A DNA stretch of 64,000 nucleotides from Chimonanthus salicifolius (lineage: Eukaryota; Streptophyta; Magnoliopsida; Laurales; Calycanthaceae): NCBI GenBank assembly GCA_013350335.1, contig CM023539.1, forward strand, positions 22,871,043-22,935,042, written 5' to 3'. Below are positions 12,415-24,780 of the stretch, piece after piece. Positions within the stretch are counted from its first letter, which is position 1. Every line of letters starts with the position of its first letter. The notes beneath the pieces are model-generated. The model was not told where the DNA came from. It saw only the letters and a program-made list of their open reading frames with translations, and ran no database searches. A program made the position numbers and the translations under genes.

Positions 12415-13252
12415 TCACATTTGGAAGTGACTTCAAACTTTCAAAGGAACAGGGTGCAACGACACAAGAAGAACATGATTACATGGCTAAGGTAGCTAAA
12501 GTACCATATGCCTTAGCCATTGGCAGCATGATGTACGCTATGGTCTATACAAGACCAGATATTGATCATGCAGTGGGAATTGTCAACAGATCTATGAACA
12601 GTCCAGGCAAAGAGCATTGGAGAGCTATCAACTGGATCTTTAGATACCTTAAAGGTAGTACATATGTGGGGCTATGCTACAGAGAATCAGAAATCAGCTT
12701 ACATGGTTATGTTGATTCAGACTTAGCCGGTGATGTTGATAACAGGAAGAATACTATTGGGTTTGTGTATAATTTGGGTCGTATGTCAATGAGTTGGGTC
12801 TCTCAATTGTAGAAAATTGTGCACTCTCCACTATAAATGCTGAATATGTTGTTATTGCAAAAGCTAGCAAGGAGATGGTTTAGTTGCAAAGTTTATTGGA
12901 AGAATTAAGAAAGAAAGAGTAAAACAATGTTTTGTATAGTGATAGTCAGAGCACTAGCCATACTGTAAAGAATCCAGCATTTCATTCCAAGAGAAAACAC
13001 ATATAGTTGAGATACCATTTCATAAGTTCACTTCTAAATGATGGATCATTGACACTTGAGAAAATCCATACGAGTCAGAATGCTACAAATATGTTGACCA
13101 TGGTGGTGACTAAAGAAAAACTGAAGTCATGTTCAGTATCTATTGGTTTCATTGCTTGAAGACCGGGAGTAGGCTCGTACCAGGATCCTTTCTTGAAAGC
13201 ATGGCGTTTATCAAAGAAGAAGATGTGCTTGTTCAATCTCCAAGTGGGAGAT
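12415..13252 (+). pseudogene. Copia-1 RT C-terminus and RNase H
   Basis: The frame from about 12420 reads GSDFKLSKEQ, then the typical copia segment VPYALAIGSMMYAMVYTRPD and, after 12700, VDSDLAGDVDNRKNTIGFVY of the RNase H domain. Stops and shifts follow 12811. Later pieces are readable: the AEYVVIAKA region at about 12840, then a string resembling the usual TKHIxLRYHF segment near 13000 and VVTKEKLKS near 13110. A polypurine-like CAAGTGGGAGAT lies at 13241-13252, next to the 3' LTR. Confidence 0.85.
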
Positions 13253-13664
13253 TGTTATGTTCTGTGGAGCCTGAACCGTGAAATGGGCGTACTGTTCAGA
13301 GCTTCGAATCTCATATTCAAAACTTCGGATCGACGCTGATATTAGTTTTGTTGCCTTAATGTTCAAAGCATTGAATCCTCTCATTTTGACCTCTGAATTG
13401 GCGTTGATGAGTCTTGTCACTTTGCACTATGTTTTTTCTTGTAAGCCTTAATTAGGGGAGTGTATAATGTATTGTGAGAGAGTAGAGATGGAAAAACTCG
13501 AGAAGGTGAGCAAAATTTGTAACAAGAGTCGGTCGTCATAGTGGATCTGGTCTGAACCTGTGGATGTACTGAAAGGGAACAACGTAAAACTTTGTGTCTT
13601 TGTGTGTGATTGATTGGTATTTTGTGTTTTTCCGATTATTGTTTGAGCGCTTCTATTACCAACA
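13253..13664 (+). repeat. 3' LTR of copia-1
   Basis: 412 bp starting TGTTATGTTCTGTGG right after the polypurine tract and ending TATTACCAACA. It contains a transcription-end-like region (GCCTTAATTAGGGGAG, then GTGTATAATGTATTGTG). The matching 5' LTR is not in the window. Confidence 0.75.
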
Positions 13665-13993
13665 ATGTTATCATGTCATTGTTTTCTAACATTGTATCAA
13701 AGCAGGTTCCACATGCAGCCATAGGGTCCAGTTGTATGTGAGGGTGTGTGTGAAGTGACAAACGTCCTACATCGGTTAATTTGAGAAACCAATGACTCCA
13801 TAAAACACTGGAGGCACTCTTCTCTCACCGGCTAGCTTTTGAGAGTAAGTTCTACCTCAAGAATGTTATCATGTCATGATTTTCTAACATGGTATTAGAG
13901 GAAAAAGTACCACAGGGATGGTTCGGATTCATGTCCCCAATCCTGCGTGGAAGGGGAGAGCTAAGTATCTCCAGCGTTGGCGCTGAGGGAGAG
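13665..13993 (+). mobile_element. TRIM-like LTR remnants with two PBS-like sites
   Basis: The phrase AATGTTATCATGTCAT-GTTTTCTAACA occurs twice (about 13664-13693 and 13863-13890). Each copy is followed by a primer-site-like sequence (TTGTATCAAAGCAGG and TGGTATTAGAGG). A short purine stretch GAGGGAGAG precedes the TG at 13994. This looks like a small non-autonomous LTR element or tandem LTR ends. The boundaries are uncertain. Confidence 0.4.
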
Positions 13994-14601
13994 TGTTAGC
14001 AATATCACGTTAGGACATCCTTTCTCATATGTTATGGGGCTGACAACTAATAAAAGAAAATAAAAATGGGAAGGTCAAAAGGAGAACGAAAAAAAAAGGG
14101 AAAAAAGAAAAAGAAAAAGCCAACTATCGAAAAGAGAGAGAAAATGAGGAGGATGAAGAAAATATAAGAAGGTGAGATCTAGCCACCGTCTTTGCTCCCT
14201 TTCGGCTCAAATTTTGAGGGATTTACTCCTAGCATCGTGGAGAACATATCTACTAGTTTGGATCGTGGATTCAGCATCTCCACAAACAACCTATCTCTCA
14301 TACCCATTCATATGAGATCTCTCCATATATTACTTTTATTGTTGCTGGAATCCAAGAATATTGTATTCTTGACGATGGATTGTTATTTATGAGCATCCAA
14401 TTTGGCTAGAGAGAAACATTGTAATCCCATTATTTTATAGTGGAAGATTTATTCAGAGTTTGTCCCGTGGATGTAGGCACATGGTCGAACCACATAAATT
14501 TGGTATCTTGGGCTTGATTTATTTTATTGTTTGATAACTACATTTTTATTTGCCCATTTTTTTTCACACAGAGAGGGAAAATATAGTGGTTTTTCCCAAC
14601 A
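13994..14601 (+). repeat. 5' LTR of copia-2 (left boundary uncertain)
   Basis: The right end is firm: TTTTTCCCAACA at 14601, then a primer site. The final 125 bp (14475-14601) matches 34740-34867, which I take as the end of the 3' LTR about 20 kb away. The left end may be the TG at 13994 or lie further right, near 14180. A purine-rich GAAAAAGAAAAAG tract sits at about 14090-14120. Confidence 0.65.
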
Positions 14602-14603
14602 AG

Positions 14604-14620
14604 TGGTATCAAGAGCTAGG
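14604..14620 (+). other. Primer-binding site of copia-2
   Basis: TGGTATCAAGAGCTAGG, two bases after the LTR end, complementary to initiator methionine tRNA with one inserted base. Confidence 0.8.
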
Positions 14621-14663
14621 TTGTACCTAAAAGGTGTTTGATAAAATTCTTGTGTGATTTAAA

Positions 14664-15868
14664 ATGGAGGATTCGTAGGAGGATTCGTAGGAGCTATGAT
14701 TAAATTGACTTATTCTATTACTCGATTTGGAAAACACGAATAGAGGATATTCTTTATACTATGGATTTGTATTTGTCCATTTATTGTGAAACAAAAAAGC
14801 TGAAAGATACAACCGGTGATGATTGGATGATATTGAATAGAAAAACTATTGTTTAAATATGGCTTTGGGTTGATCAAAGCGTGTTTCATCATGTGGCTTA
14901 AGAAACCAATGCCTATAAACTATGGAAGAAAATAGAAGCCGTGTATGAGAGGAAGACTGCACAAAACAAAACATCTTTAATTAGAAAGCTTGTCAACTTG
15001 AAATATAAAGATGGGCATAATGTTGCAGAACATCTGAGTGACTTTCAGGGCTTGATAAATCAGTTGGCTACTATGAAAACGTGTTAGACGATAGTTACAA
15101 TCATTATTGTTGTTGTGATTCTTGTCTGACAGTTGGTAAACTCTGGTACAGTCAATAAATAATTCAACTCATAATGGTATGCTAGCCATGGATATGGTAA
15201 AAGATAGCATGTTCAATAAAAAAGCCAGAAGAAGAGAGCATGGTGTATTTGCTGAGTCAGAGGCTTTTATTATTGAAAATAGGGGCAGAAGCAAAAATAG
15301 AAAATTTTAGAATCGTGACAAGTCAAGAGACAAGCCAAAAGGAAGATCCATGCTGAGGAAAAGGATTGAATGTTATCACTGTGGCAAACCAGGACATAAG
15401 GAGAGGCAAGTGCAAGCTAGATAAAAGAAAGTAGAAGAAAGATGAGAAAGACACAACTGCAGTTGCTTCAAATGATGGGTATATTGTCATTGTTTGTGAT
15501 GACGGCTATGTTGGACTCACAGGGTTTTATTCTAGTTGGGTGATTGATTCTGGTGCATCGTTCCATGTTCCTTCACGTGAGGACTTCCTTGCATCTATAC
15601 ACATGGTGATTTTGTCCATGTCCGGATGGAAAATGTTGTTATATCCAAGATTGTGGGAATGGGAGATGTTCGCTTAGAGACCAACATGGGTTGTAGACTA
15701 GTTCTTAAAGATGTTCAACACATTCCTGACATCCATCTCAATTTACTCTCCAAGGGAAAACTTGATGATGAAGGCTAGAATATCAGTTTGGTGATGGAAA
15801 ATGGAAGCTCTCTAAAGGTTCCATGATAGTTGCAAGAGGAAAGAAATATTCCACTCTCAATCTATTTT
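14664..15868 (+). pseudogene. Copia-2 gag and protease, decayed
   Basis: Read across frames with many stops. From 14664 the UBN2-type gag core can be followed (LYTMDLYLSIYCETK near 14755, LWKKIEAVYERKTAQNKTS near 14920, LVNLKYKDGHNVAEHLSDF near 14990). A CCHC knuckle CYHCGKPGHKE at about 15369 has a one-base shift before its last Cys. The protease motif WVIDSGASFHVPSREDF is at about 15539. The text stops after KGSMIVARGKKYSTLNLF at 15868, where the TRIM begins. Pre-integrase and integrase are absent. Confidence 0.85.
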
Positions 15869-16304
15869 TTAACGCCCCATCCCTCCAGCACAATATTTTC
15901 CGGTTTGGGCCCTGCAGATGGGCCCGCACAGCTTTGCATTAGCGAGTCAACCCGAAAATTTCTCCCAAAAGGCCTTGTGCTAAAAGTAGGAGGGATTCCA
16001 ATATATATACTAGAGAAATTCCAAGGCTACAGGCGATGTGGGACTTTCTTCATCCATACTAATGAATTTCTCTCCCTAGGGAGTATTCCATACTGCAAGT
16101 CCCCCCTCTGGGGCTGGGTATGACAATCTGCCCCCCTTAAAGCCGGAGTCTCCCTCGGCTCTATACACAACAACCAAGCCCACATCCTCAGCCAGAAAGT
16201 TGAATCGTCATCTGATACCATTTTGAACACCGCATCCCTCCAACACAATATTTTTCGTTTTGGACCCTGCAGACGGGCTTGCACAGCTTTGCATAGGCGA
16301 GCCA
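15869..16304 (-). mobile_element. TRIM element, left part (second part at 28289-28469)
   Basis: LTR1 is 15869-16125 (257 bp). The interior is only 98 bp (16126-16223), with a purine tract next to LTR1 (AAGGGGGGCAGA on minus) and a primer site TGGTATCAGA next to LTR2 (minus, 16211-16220). LTR2 starts at 16224 (TGAACACCGCATCCCTCC) and is cut after 81 bp. The missing 176 bp reappear at 28294-28469 (counting one copy of the duplicated five bases), giving 257 bp again. Minus orientation. No coding potential. A TRIM by size and layout. Confidence 0.85.
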
Positions 16305-18729
16305 TGTCACGCCCCAACCCAAACTGGCATGTGACGGGGACAATTTTTTTTTTTTTTTTTGACATGAATCACCATAAATAATTTATACCGCACGTGGGAA
16401 TCACACTTGCGATCTCAAATTTAAGACCTTAGACCATCCTTGGGAAGTGAGACCCTTATCGAAATTTCAGTAGAGTCTCTCCTAAAAATTGGACATCTAG
16501 ACCAATTATGGTCTCTACAAGAATACATGTCCAATTCATCAAACATTCTAACATATCTTAATGGCATCAAAATAACATTCCACAATATTACAACATTATC
16601 TTAAGGGTCTTAATACAAGGTCTTAGAATACATATTCATAGTTTCAAGAGTAATTATGCATGGTTTACAATTACAACAAACATTAAGAACATAACCATGT
16701 TAATCAAAATATTAAAATATTATAACAACAGTGGTGTACGTGGAATCAGCAGAGTGTGCAATCTATGCCCTGTCCTCGAGGTCCCTCAGACCCAACTGGT
16801 GCAATGTTATCTGAAATTACAAGGATGTAAGCATCTACAAGCTCAGTGAGGAAAGCAATGCATGCTACACCACTCACGCACCCACATGGTGATGTATGAA
16901 ATGGAATATATAATGATATGCAATAGGTCATGCTATCATGTCATAAACTCGGGAACCAAACCCACATAAGTACACCTCTATGGAACATGGCAAATAATCA
17001 TCATATAACATATCACGACCGCTAACAAGACTTAGGACCTATGTCTTACCAACCAGGTGACTCACGCTTAGCGTGCTCAAGTCCACCTCACCCCGCGTGT
17101 CCCTCACCACACCGGGATGATACAATCAAGTTCCAAGGTGGTCGGAGAACGACTTACCTGGCTAGCACAACACCCGAGTTGTATACAATGTTAGCCTTGC
17201 GCAACATCAAAGAATGACTTACCCGTCCAGTACCACCCCGTGGGGCGTACAAGTAACTAGCCTTAGGCATAAGGCACACCAAGTGTGCTAATCAACTGTG
17301 AGAGCGCCCTCAAATGCATGACACGCGAAGGACCTACTCCTCAACAGTAACCCTATGGGACCAAGTCCCCATAGCCTAAGCCACTATTCCTATAGGGTTC
17401 TGTCATAACTCATCCGTTTTATTGTCACTCCAACCTCCTCTACGGAGTTGGGTAATTACACTAGTGGGGCCAAGTGGGGGATGGCATACTATACAAGTCC
17501 TCTCTACCCTTATGGTACCACCCCAATCCTAGTGTCATCAATTTACAAATGCTCATTATATGCATTCTCTCTTACTCACCGTAATCAACCTATCCTAGGT
17601 CCAACATGAGTGTGCAATGCATGGGTATCAACACCACTACAAAAGAGCATACAATCCTACCATGTTGATGTAATTACCACATGTTAACACAAGATAGCAT
17701 ACATATCCATTCCATATGTTCATACAATTGATTCAATCCCATGATAGGGGTTGAACTTGAGAGGTGGGCCATCCTCTAACCTCAAAACCTTTGATTGGGT
17801 GTGCTTGGGGCCTACATTATATACTCCTTGCAATTATGGTCCAACACAAGCCCAACCCATAGAGGCCTAACATAATTAGTCCCACTACTCCCATCATCTA
17901 TGATCAAAACCCTTCCATCACAATTCATGGTTATACCTCCTTTATCATATCATGTAAATCAATATACTGCACAACAACATAAATAATCCATAATCATACA
18001 TTCATTACTACTCAGTCAAACATGGCAAAGCAATTAATTTCATCATGCATTAGTGAAGGTAAGCAATCCAAGTATTATAATTTAACTCATTAGCGCACAT
18101 TCAACCATACAAGGTGTGTAGCGCCCCTCACCTTAGAAATCAAGTGGTTTCGGGTTTTCCTACGAGTCGTACGATGTTGGGTTCAGAGTTGCTAGGCTCT
18201 AATCAAATAAATAGAATATAATAAACTTACATAAGTTCTTTGACTAGTCTAACATCGAGCAAAGAAGCAAAACCCCCAACTTATATCCTAGGTTTGACCC
18301 CCAAAGTCGAGTCAACCCTCTCAACCCAAGAGAAATCCCCAATTTCTCTTACTATCCAGCTCAAAATAGTTAATGCACATGTTTTCCCCAAACACATGCC
18401 TCCCTATTTGTTTCCAAATCCAACCCTAGCTCAAATTCGCCCCATGCAAGGCCTCATATTGAAATCCCAAGTTTTTATCTGTGGATTCTTCTCCCAATAA
18501 GGCCCATTAGCCACTCCCAACCTCATTCCCGTGAAATCCCATCAAAACCCCATTAATAAAAGGGAAAAGGGAAAAGGGACAAGAGGGGACGAAAGAGATA
18601 GAGTAGAATAGGGTTTCTCGTAGCTAGGGACAGATGGAGAGTGGAAGAAATGGATTTTGGGTCGAAACTGGTCCTTAAGTACTCCTTCAAAATCGTGCAA
18701 TCTCGAGCCCTCGAGCATTTCTTGAACCC
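16305..18729 (-). mobile_element. LTR element A, left part
   Basis: Starts TGTCACGCCCCAACCC inside TRIM LTR2 and is continued at 27857-28288, ending GAGTCGCTACA. The flanking five bases are AGCCA (16300-16304) and AGTCA (28289-28293), a target duplication with one mismatch. The start is typical of plant gypsy LTRs read from one end. It is cut at 18729 by the Athila LTR. 16305-18575 holds no gene. The last 154 bp (18576-18729) recurs at 27857-28010. Confidence 0.65.
18576..18729. repeat. 154-bp direct repeat flanking Athila (left copy)
   Basis: Runs from GGGACAAGAGGGGACG to TTTCTTGAACCC. Its partner is 27857-28010. I count seven differences, all transitions, and no gaps. Far too long for a retroviral target duplication. 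See the findings for an explanation. Confidence 0.85.
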
Positions 18730-21353
18730 TGATGTGAATTTTAAATTACTCGCAAGCGTACGAACCAGTTTATAGTATAGAGTATGAGTGCGAGGTCGTA
18801 CCTAAGGGAAACCGACAAAATATATGTATGAAATAGAAATTGGCACTATTAAAAATGTGATTTAAGGAAATAATTTTCTAAAACATTTAGTTATAGTCTT
18901 AATTTAGAACAATAAATTGTTTTGATGAATTTTTAAGAAAAAGAAAAATAAATCAAGAATAAATAAATTTTTTATATAATCTACAATAGGAATCGGGTCA
19001 AACATCGAAGCGGCATGTTATCCGGTTTAAAAACAAAAACATGGCTTAGACTATGAAATATTCTAGAATTATTAAATATAATTCAAGTTTCTTATTTAAT
19101 AAAATTCTAATTAGAATAATTATGTCTTCCATTAAATAGGAATTTTTCAAATCAAACCTTAGGCTTGAGCGGGTTTTAAACTTGTGTTTCCCCAATTCTA
19201 AAACAACCGTTCTTTGATAAGAACCTTAGACTGGAGAGACGGCAAGTCCCACTGATCCTAAAAGGGGTTCCACTATTCCTTGAAAAATCCTCAAATTAAT
19301 TTGTTTCATAAAGTTCTTAAAAAGAATTAAAATTAAATTGAAAATCATAATTATTTAATATTTAATAATTGGGAATAGCATACATCTAAACAAACCGCCA
19401 TGAATTTTATTAAAAAGTCGGAAATGAAATACAATTCTTTTGGACTTTACATAAAAAAAAAAATTAAAATAACTTACAAGAAATTATTTATTTTTCTCTG
19501 TCTTTCGTCGTCCAACTTCAGCCTTCAATGTCTTGCTCGGTTCAACCTTCAATGGTCTCAAACACTTGAATTTATAGAAGAAAAGGGATGGGATAAGGGG
19601 TCTTGCAAACTCAGCCGGGATAAGACCCATTTCAAATTCAAATTCAGCCGAGCTGAGCTTTGTCTTTCTTCATCTCCTTATCCCTTCTATCTTTGAAACC
19701 CAGCTTCCAACGGCAGCTGACTCTTATCCTTTATCTTCTCTTCAATCTATTAATTCTATCTCTTGCAAAACCATCCTTCCATCGGCAGATAATTATCCCC
19801 TTTTTCTTCTCTTAACTCTTATCTCTTCTCTATCTTTGAAACCCAGCTATCATCGGTTAATCTTATCCCTCCTCATATTTTTGAAACCCAGCTGTTATCT
19901 TATTCAGCAGCTACACGATAGCTCTCTATTTTGATTCCTTCTCTGCTTATCCCAGCTCAAAATCAAATTATTCTTTATCCTCTGATCTTCCTTTCTTAGT
20001 TTCAATCTTCTCTGCATCGGCTAACTTTCATCCTTATCTTATCTTCCTTCTTCCACTGATCTGAAATCAATCTTATCAGCAGCTAATTCTTCCCTAGTTG
20101 CTCAGTTAACAGCTGCTGCACGGCAGTTCTGTTGTCATCTCTATCTTCCTCTCTGCTGATTCCTCTTCAGCTAGCCGCCCTTCTTTCTCTTCTCAGATGC
20201 CGTTCTTCTCTTTTTCAGCTCAGTCACTGCCCCTCAGCTGGCTGCTGTGTGTGGCTTCAGCTGGCTGCCATACGATTCCTGCTATCGGTGCTGTTCTATT
20301 GCCCTCTTCAGCTGGCTCCTCGGACGGAAGAAATCCGGTTTCGGCTGACTAACAACTGCCTTCGATGCATGGCTTTCATTCACTGTTCCGGCCGCAATCT
20401 GTCAACAGCAGACTCTGCTGCTGCCACTAGTTACAGCTGCTCCACCATTGGCCCTTCTTCTCTTCTACTTGCTACTGCCAGTGCTTTGTTTCTGCAATGA
20501 AAAATCGCAACTACTGCTCTCTGTTTTGCCTCTACTAGTTGCTTCTCTTTCTGTCTTCTCTTCAGGTGGTTGCCGTTTTCAACATAGATTGCCAGGCTGG
20601 TCATTCAGCTCTGATATCAGCGTGTGGGAATTGATTTTCAGATGGCTGGACTGCCGGTTGCACCCTCCACCGCTGATTGTTGTTTGCTTGGCTGCCATCT
20701 GTTTTCTACCCTTCTTCTCAGCTGGCTGTCGCTGCCGCTGCTCTGCTGTCTTCCCCTGTGAGCCGCTGCATATCCATCATCGGCAGATCTGGCTGCTCAC
20801 CTGGCTGGTATTCATGTGGGCAGCAGACTGATGCTGCTACCGCTTGTGTCCGCCGCTGCTGCTCTGCCTCTGCTCCCTTCAGCTGGCTGCTATCTCAGCT
20901 GGCTGCTCTGCTGTTTTCTCTTTTCCTGCTTCTGTTTTGTTTTTCCATGAGTCCTGCAACCAGAGAAAGAAAAAAAGTAGAAAACAAATGGAAAAAGAAA
21001 ATAAATAGAAATAGTTTTTTCAGGCTTTTCTTAGGCGTCGGGCACCCTGATCGACAGTAAAATGAGAAGGGTTGGTAAATGAGACTCGACCTTCACTCAA
21101 AATTAATTAATGAGTGTAGAAGGTTATAGGTTCTGAGACCCAACTGGTTTAATCAATTTGACCTAACCATTTTGCAGGTGACGTCGACCGTATTTTTTAC
21201 TTAGCCATTTTTTATCATTTTTATTTTCTTTTTTGTATTTTTCAAAATAAATTGTAAAACTAAAAATAACATTTAAACATATCTAATATTTATAAAATAA
21301 GGGTTAATTAATCTAATATTAAGGGGTAAAATTGTAATTTACTGTGTTCATCA
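18730..21353 (-). repeat. 3' LTR of Athila, 2,624 bp
   Basis: Bounded by TGATGTGAATTT and GTGTTCATCA, giving 5-bp inverted ends TGATG/CATCA. Within it, 19500-20950 is pyrimidine-rich on the plus strand and reiterates CAGCTGGCTGC (about 20234, 20257, 20720, 20880 and 20898) and the phrase GAAACCCAGCT (about 19697, 19846 and 19885). The long ORFs here (20132-20500, 20448-20831, 20677-21060) arise from this repetitive composition and I do not call them genes. Confidence 0.85.
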
Positions 21354-21375
21354 AATACCCCCAAACTTAGATTTT
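21354..21375 (-). other. Polypurine tract of Athila
   Basis: Minus strand AAGTTTGGGGGTATT immediately precedes the LTR start TGATGAACAC. The GGGGG-containing tract is the normal form in this lineage. Confidence 0.8.
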
Positions 21376-22896
21376 GCTAGTCCTCGAGCAAAACTAAAAC
21401 TAAAAACTAGAAACATAAAATTAAAATCCTAAATGACACTACTTTCGCTGGCTTTCTTGATTGCATTTAGCGTATACAATAAGCCTTTAAACCCCTAGGT
21501 TACCCCTAGTGGACGAGTTATAGTCTCGTGAGGGTTTCCAATGATGATACCCACAAACATCATTTTTTTTTTAATTTTTAATTTTTAATTTTTTTTCAAT
21601 TTTTTCAGCAAAAACACATAGCCAAAAATCTAAACATCATACAACTCTAAAATTTGTTTTACAAGACTTATACTCGAAGTGTTGTGTGTGATAGCCATTA
21701 TTAAGATTAGTCCTTTTTTTCTAAATTGACACAAGTTTTATAACCACCATTGAAAAATACGCTTTGACTTCAATCCTCACCAAATATATCTCTCAGAAAC
21801 ATTATCGCTCAAAGATGAGTTTATTTTCTCTGAAGGCATATGTGAGCGGAGTTTATGTTTTCAAATCAAAATTCTCACATATGTTTTAAACAAAGACGGC
21901 ATAGATGAAGAAAATAATTGATCTCATGATTAGATGCCACTTTCCTAAGAACATTGAGTCAAACACCTTTATTTTTCCTCCTCTATTCTCTACATGAAAT
22001 ACCTTATTTAGACTTAGGATCAATAGGACTTTCTAATAGGACGAAACGAGGCTTAGGACCGGGTCATATCAAAGAAGAGATAAAAGACTCTAAAAATTTA
22101 CATTTTCATAAGAAAATGTTAGAGGTCTTCATAATATGAGCAGGATATTTTTCCTCTAATATTTGTCACAATTTTTTTTTTTTTTCACATCCCATTTTGA
22201 CGTATGGATTTTTTTTTTTTAAACAAACCTCTTTTCTTTTCTTTTTCAACATCCCTCTTTGATGTATGGATGTTCCCATGTTTATTTTCTCTTTTATTTT
22301 CATTTTTCAGTGAATTCTATCCCGAAGTCTTCCCTAACCTTTTCTCATATAATAATAGGTAATGGATATAAAATTTTGGCTCAAACTCCATGTCTGGAGT
22401 TGGTTATGGAAGTTATGGCTAGTCAATAAAAAAGATTATATTATGCTCAAAATGGAGAACTATCAAGATGGAATGACCAAAATAGGTGGGCTTGAAGGCT
22501 CAAACGGTCCAAAAATTGCCTATATCTTATCCTAAGCTTCATAAGATGATTTCTTTGCTTTGAATAAATTCAGAAAATTTTCAGGTGTACTAACTCAATT
22601 TTAATGGCGTTCTTTAGTAATATGACCAAAACAATGATAATGAGATCACTCAACGACTTGATGCGCTTATCAAAGAAATAAGAGTTTACTTATAACCCTC
22701 AGAAGGACATAATGGCTCTAAAACTCGCTGGGTTTAAGTCTCCACTAGTATTCCTCTGGTGATCACTCCACTCATGAAAATTTTTCTTTTTCAGACTAAC
22801 ATTAATATGACTGTGTACATGTACTTCCGAGCATAAATCTTATAAAAATCTTTCCGGAAAAGTATGATATAAAGATTTTTATTTACGTCTTAATGC

Positions 22897-22941
<45 letters not shown>

Positions 22942-23882
22942 CTCTTTTTACGTCAGATTGTCATGACGCATGATTTTCTTAGACCTCAATTGACATTCTT
23001 GTTAAGTACCAAGGTGTCTCAGCTTTTGCCTACTCTACCCTTAAAAGATTAAGTCTGTCTTTCTCTATCTAAGAAAACTATGACTCATTTAACATCAAAT
23101 TGTCAAGACATTTATAGTCCCCTAAGCGAAAATCAATAGTTCTTTGGACACCAAGGAGTCTCAGTCTTTCCGGACTTACTCTACCTTTGACTAAGTCCAA
23201 ATAAATCTGTCTATTTTCACTAATAGGTCTATGTTTTGCTGCTGTAACACAATGAACTCCTTGCTCTGATATTTTTCAATTATATCCCACGTCCACATTT
23301 GTGACAGATTCCTAGCCTCTTAGCTTTCCTCTTTGCAGCCAGAGTGCTTCGACCACAAAGAGGTCTGGGTTGCTCCTGTTGGATTTCCAGCTTCCTCACC
23401 CTCATAGCTAAGGAAACGATTTTCCTATATAAGTCTGAGGGAACTTGTGTTCTAGACAGACACAAAGAGAAGACAAAAACTCGATCATCTACGTGCATGA
23501 TTTCTATCCAGTTCTTTAACGTTTACTGGTCACAAAGACAAAACAAATTAAGAAACTTTTTTTTAAAAAAAAAAAAAATTTATTTGTAAATGACCTCATT
23601 ACCCCCAAACTTAAATTGAACATTGCCCTCAATGTTCCCTAATTGACACTGGCCAGGTGAAAAAGAAGAAATATTTTAGAAAACGAACAATCGGGTTTGA
23701 ACATACCTAGGAATGCATGAGGTGCAAAATGGACCAAATAAAAATCCTACACTGACTCAATGAAAACCTAAACTAGATAATGAAGATTCAGACGGAGTCA
23801 GACATAAACAGATGGATATGTGGGTTTGGGTAATGGAAATGATGAAGATGGGAAGGTGAGTGAATGGGTATGGGTTTTCAAA
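21376..23882 (-). other. Athila 3' non-coding region
   Basis: No sustained ORF and no env-like domain. It contains poly-T tracts near 21560, 22170 and 22210, and a pure (TA)n microsatellite of about 40 bp at 22900-22939. A 72-codon minus-strand reading at 23280-23498 ends in a CxxC pair (GICHKCGRGI) and is rich in K and R; I cannot assign it. Confidence 0.6.
22899..22939. repeat. (TA)n microsatellite
   Basis: About 20 uninterrupted TA units inside the Athila non-coding region. Confidence 0.95.
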
Positions 23883-24780
23883 TTAGTCCTGGTACACAGG
23901 ATCAACTAACTTGACCTCAGTCTCTTCTTCAGGAGTGGGGAACGATAAAAATGGCTTTAATCGTTGCCCATTAACTTTGAATGCACGACCACTCGTAGGA
24001 TGCCTGATCTCTACTGCCCCATGTGGAAATACGGATGAAACAATGAATGGACCTATCCATTTGGACCTTAACTTCCCAGGAAAAAGATGCATCTTTGACT
24101 CGTACAACAAGACCTTCTGACCAACAGTAAAAGATTTTCTCAATATGTGTTTGTCATGAAACACTTTCATCCGGTCTTTGTACCTTTTAGCCGTGTCATA
24201 GGCTTCATTTCGTAATTCCTCCAGCTCAACAAGCTGAAGTTTCCGATGTTGTCCAGCAGAGTCTAGAGCAAAATTGAAATTTTTAATTGCCCAATAGGCT
24301 TTGTGCTCTAACTTAACCGGAAGACGACATGCCTTTCCATAAACCAGACGGTAGGGTGACATTCCTATAGGCATTTTGAAAGCTGTACGGTACGTCCATA
24401 GTGCGTCAATGAGTCTGGAAGACCAATCTTTCCTATTTGGATTGATTGTCTTCTCGAGAATACGCTTAATCTCTCTATTCGAAATTTCCACTTGGCCACT
24501 TGTTTGTGGGTGATAAGGAGTAGCCACTTTATGCGTTACCCCATATGATTTTAACAAATTAGCAAATGGGCGATTGCAAAAGTGTTTACCCCCATCACTA
24601 ATGATGGTTCGTGGAATTCCAAACCTAGAGAAAACATTTTCTTTAATGAAGCGACGGACAACTTTGTGGTCATTGGTTTTGCACGCCTCCGCTTCGACCC
24701 ATTTTGACACATAGTCGACCCCTACAATCTTTGACACCAAAAAGAATTAGGAAATGGTCCCATAAAATCGATGCCCCAAA
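23883..24780 (-). pseudogene. Athila integrase core and C-terminus
   Basis: The open frame 24740-23883 (285 codons) carries the second and third catalytic acidic residues of a DDE integrase: [13 protein letters not shown] at about 24600, and [19 protein letters not shown] at about 24500. It then gives the conserved [21 protein letters not shown] segment and the C-terminal [19 protein letters not shown] region. The first catalytic Asp (GIDFMGPFP) lies just upstream at about 24755 in another frame. All three catalytic residues are therefore present, but a frameshift near 24740 separates them. The C-terminal end [10 protein letters not shown] has a normal stop. Confidence 0.9.

Noticed and set aside
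20132..21060. Three overlapping ORFs of 122-127 codons on plus
   Set aside because: They arise from the CAGCTGGCTGC and pyrimidine-rich composition of the Athila LTR, are open in several frames at once, and show no domain.
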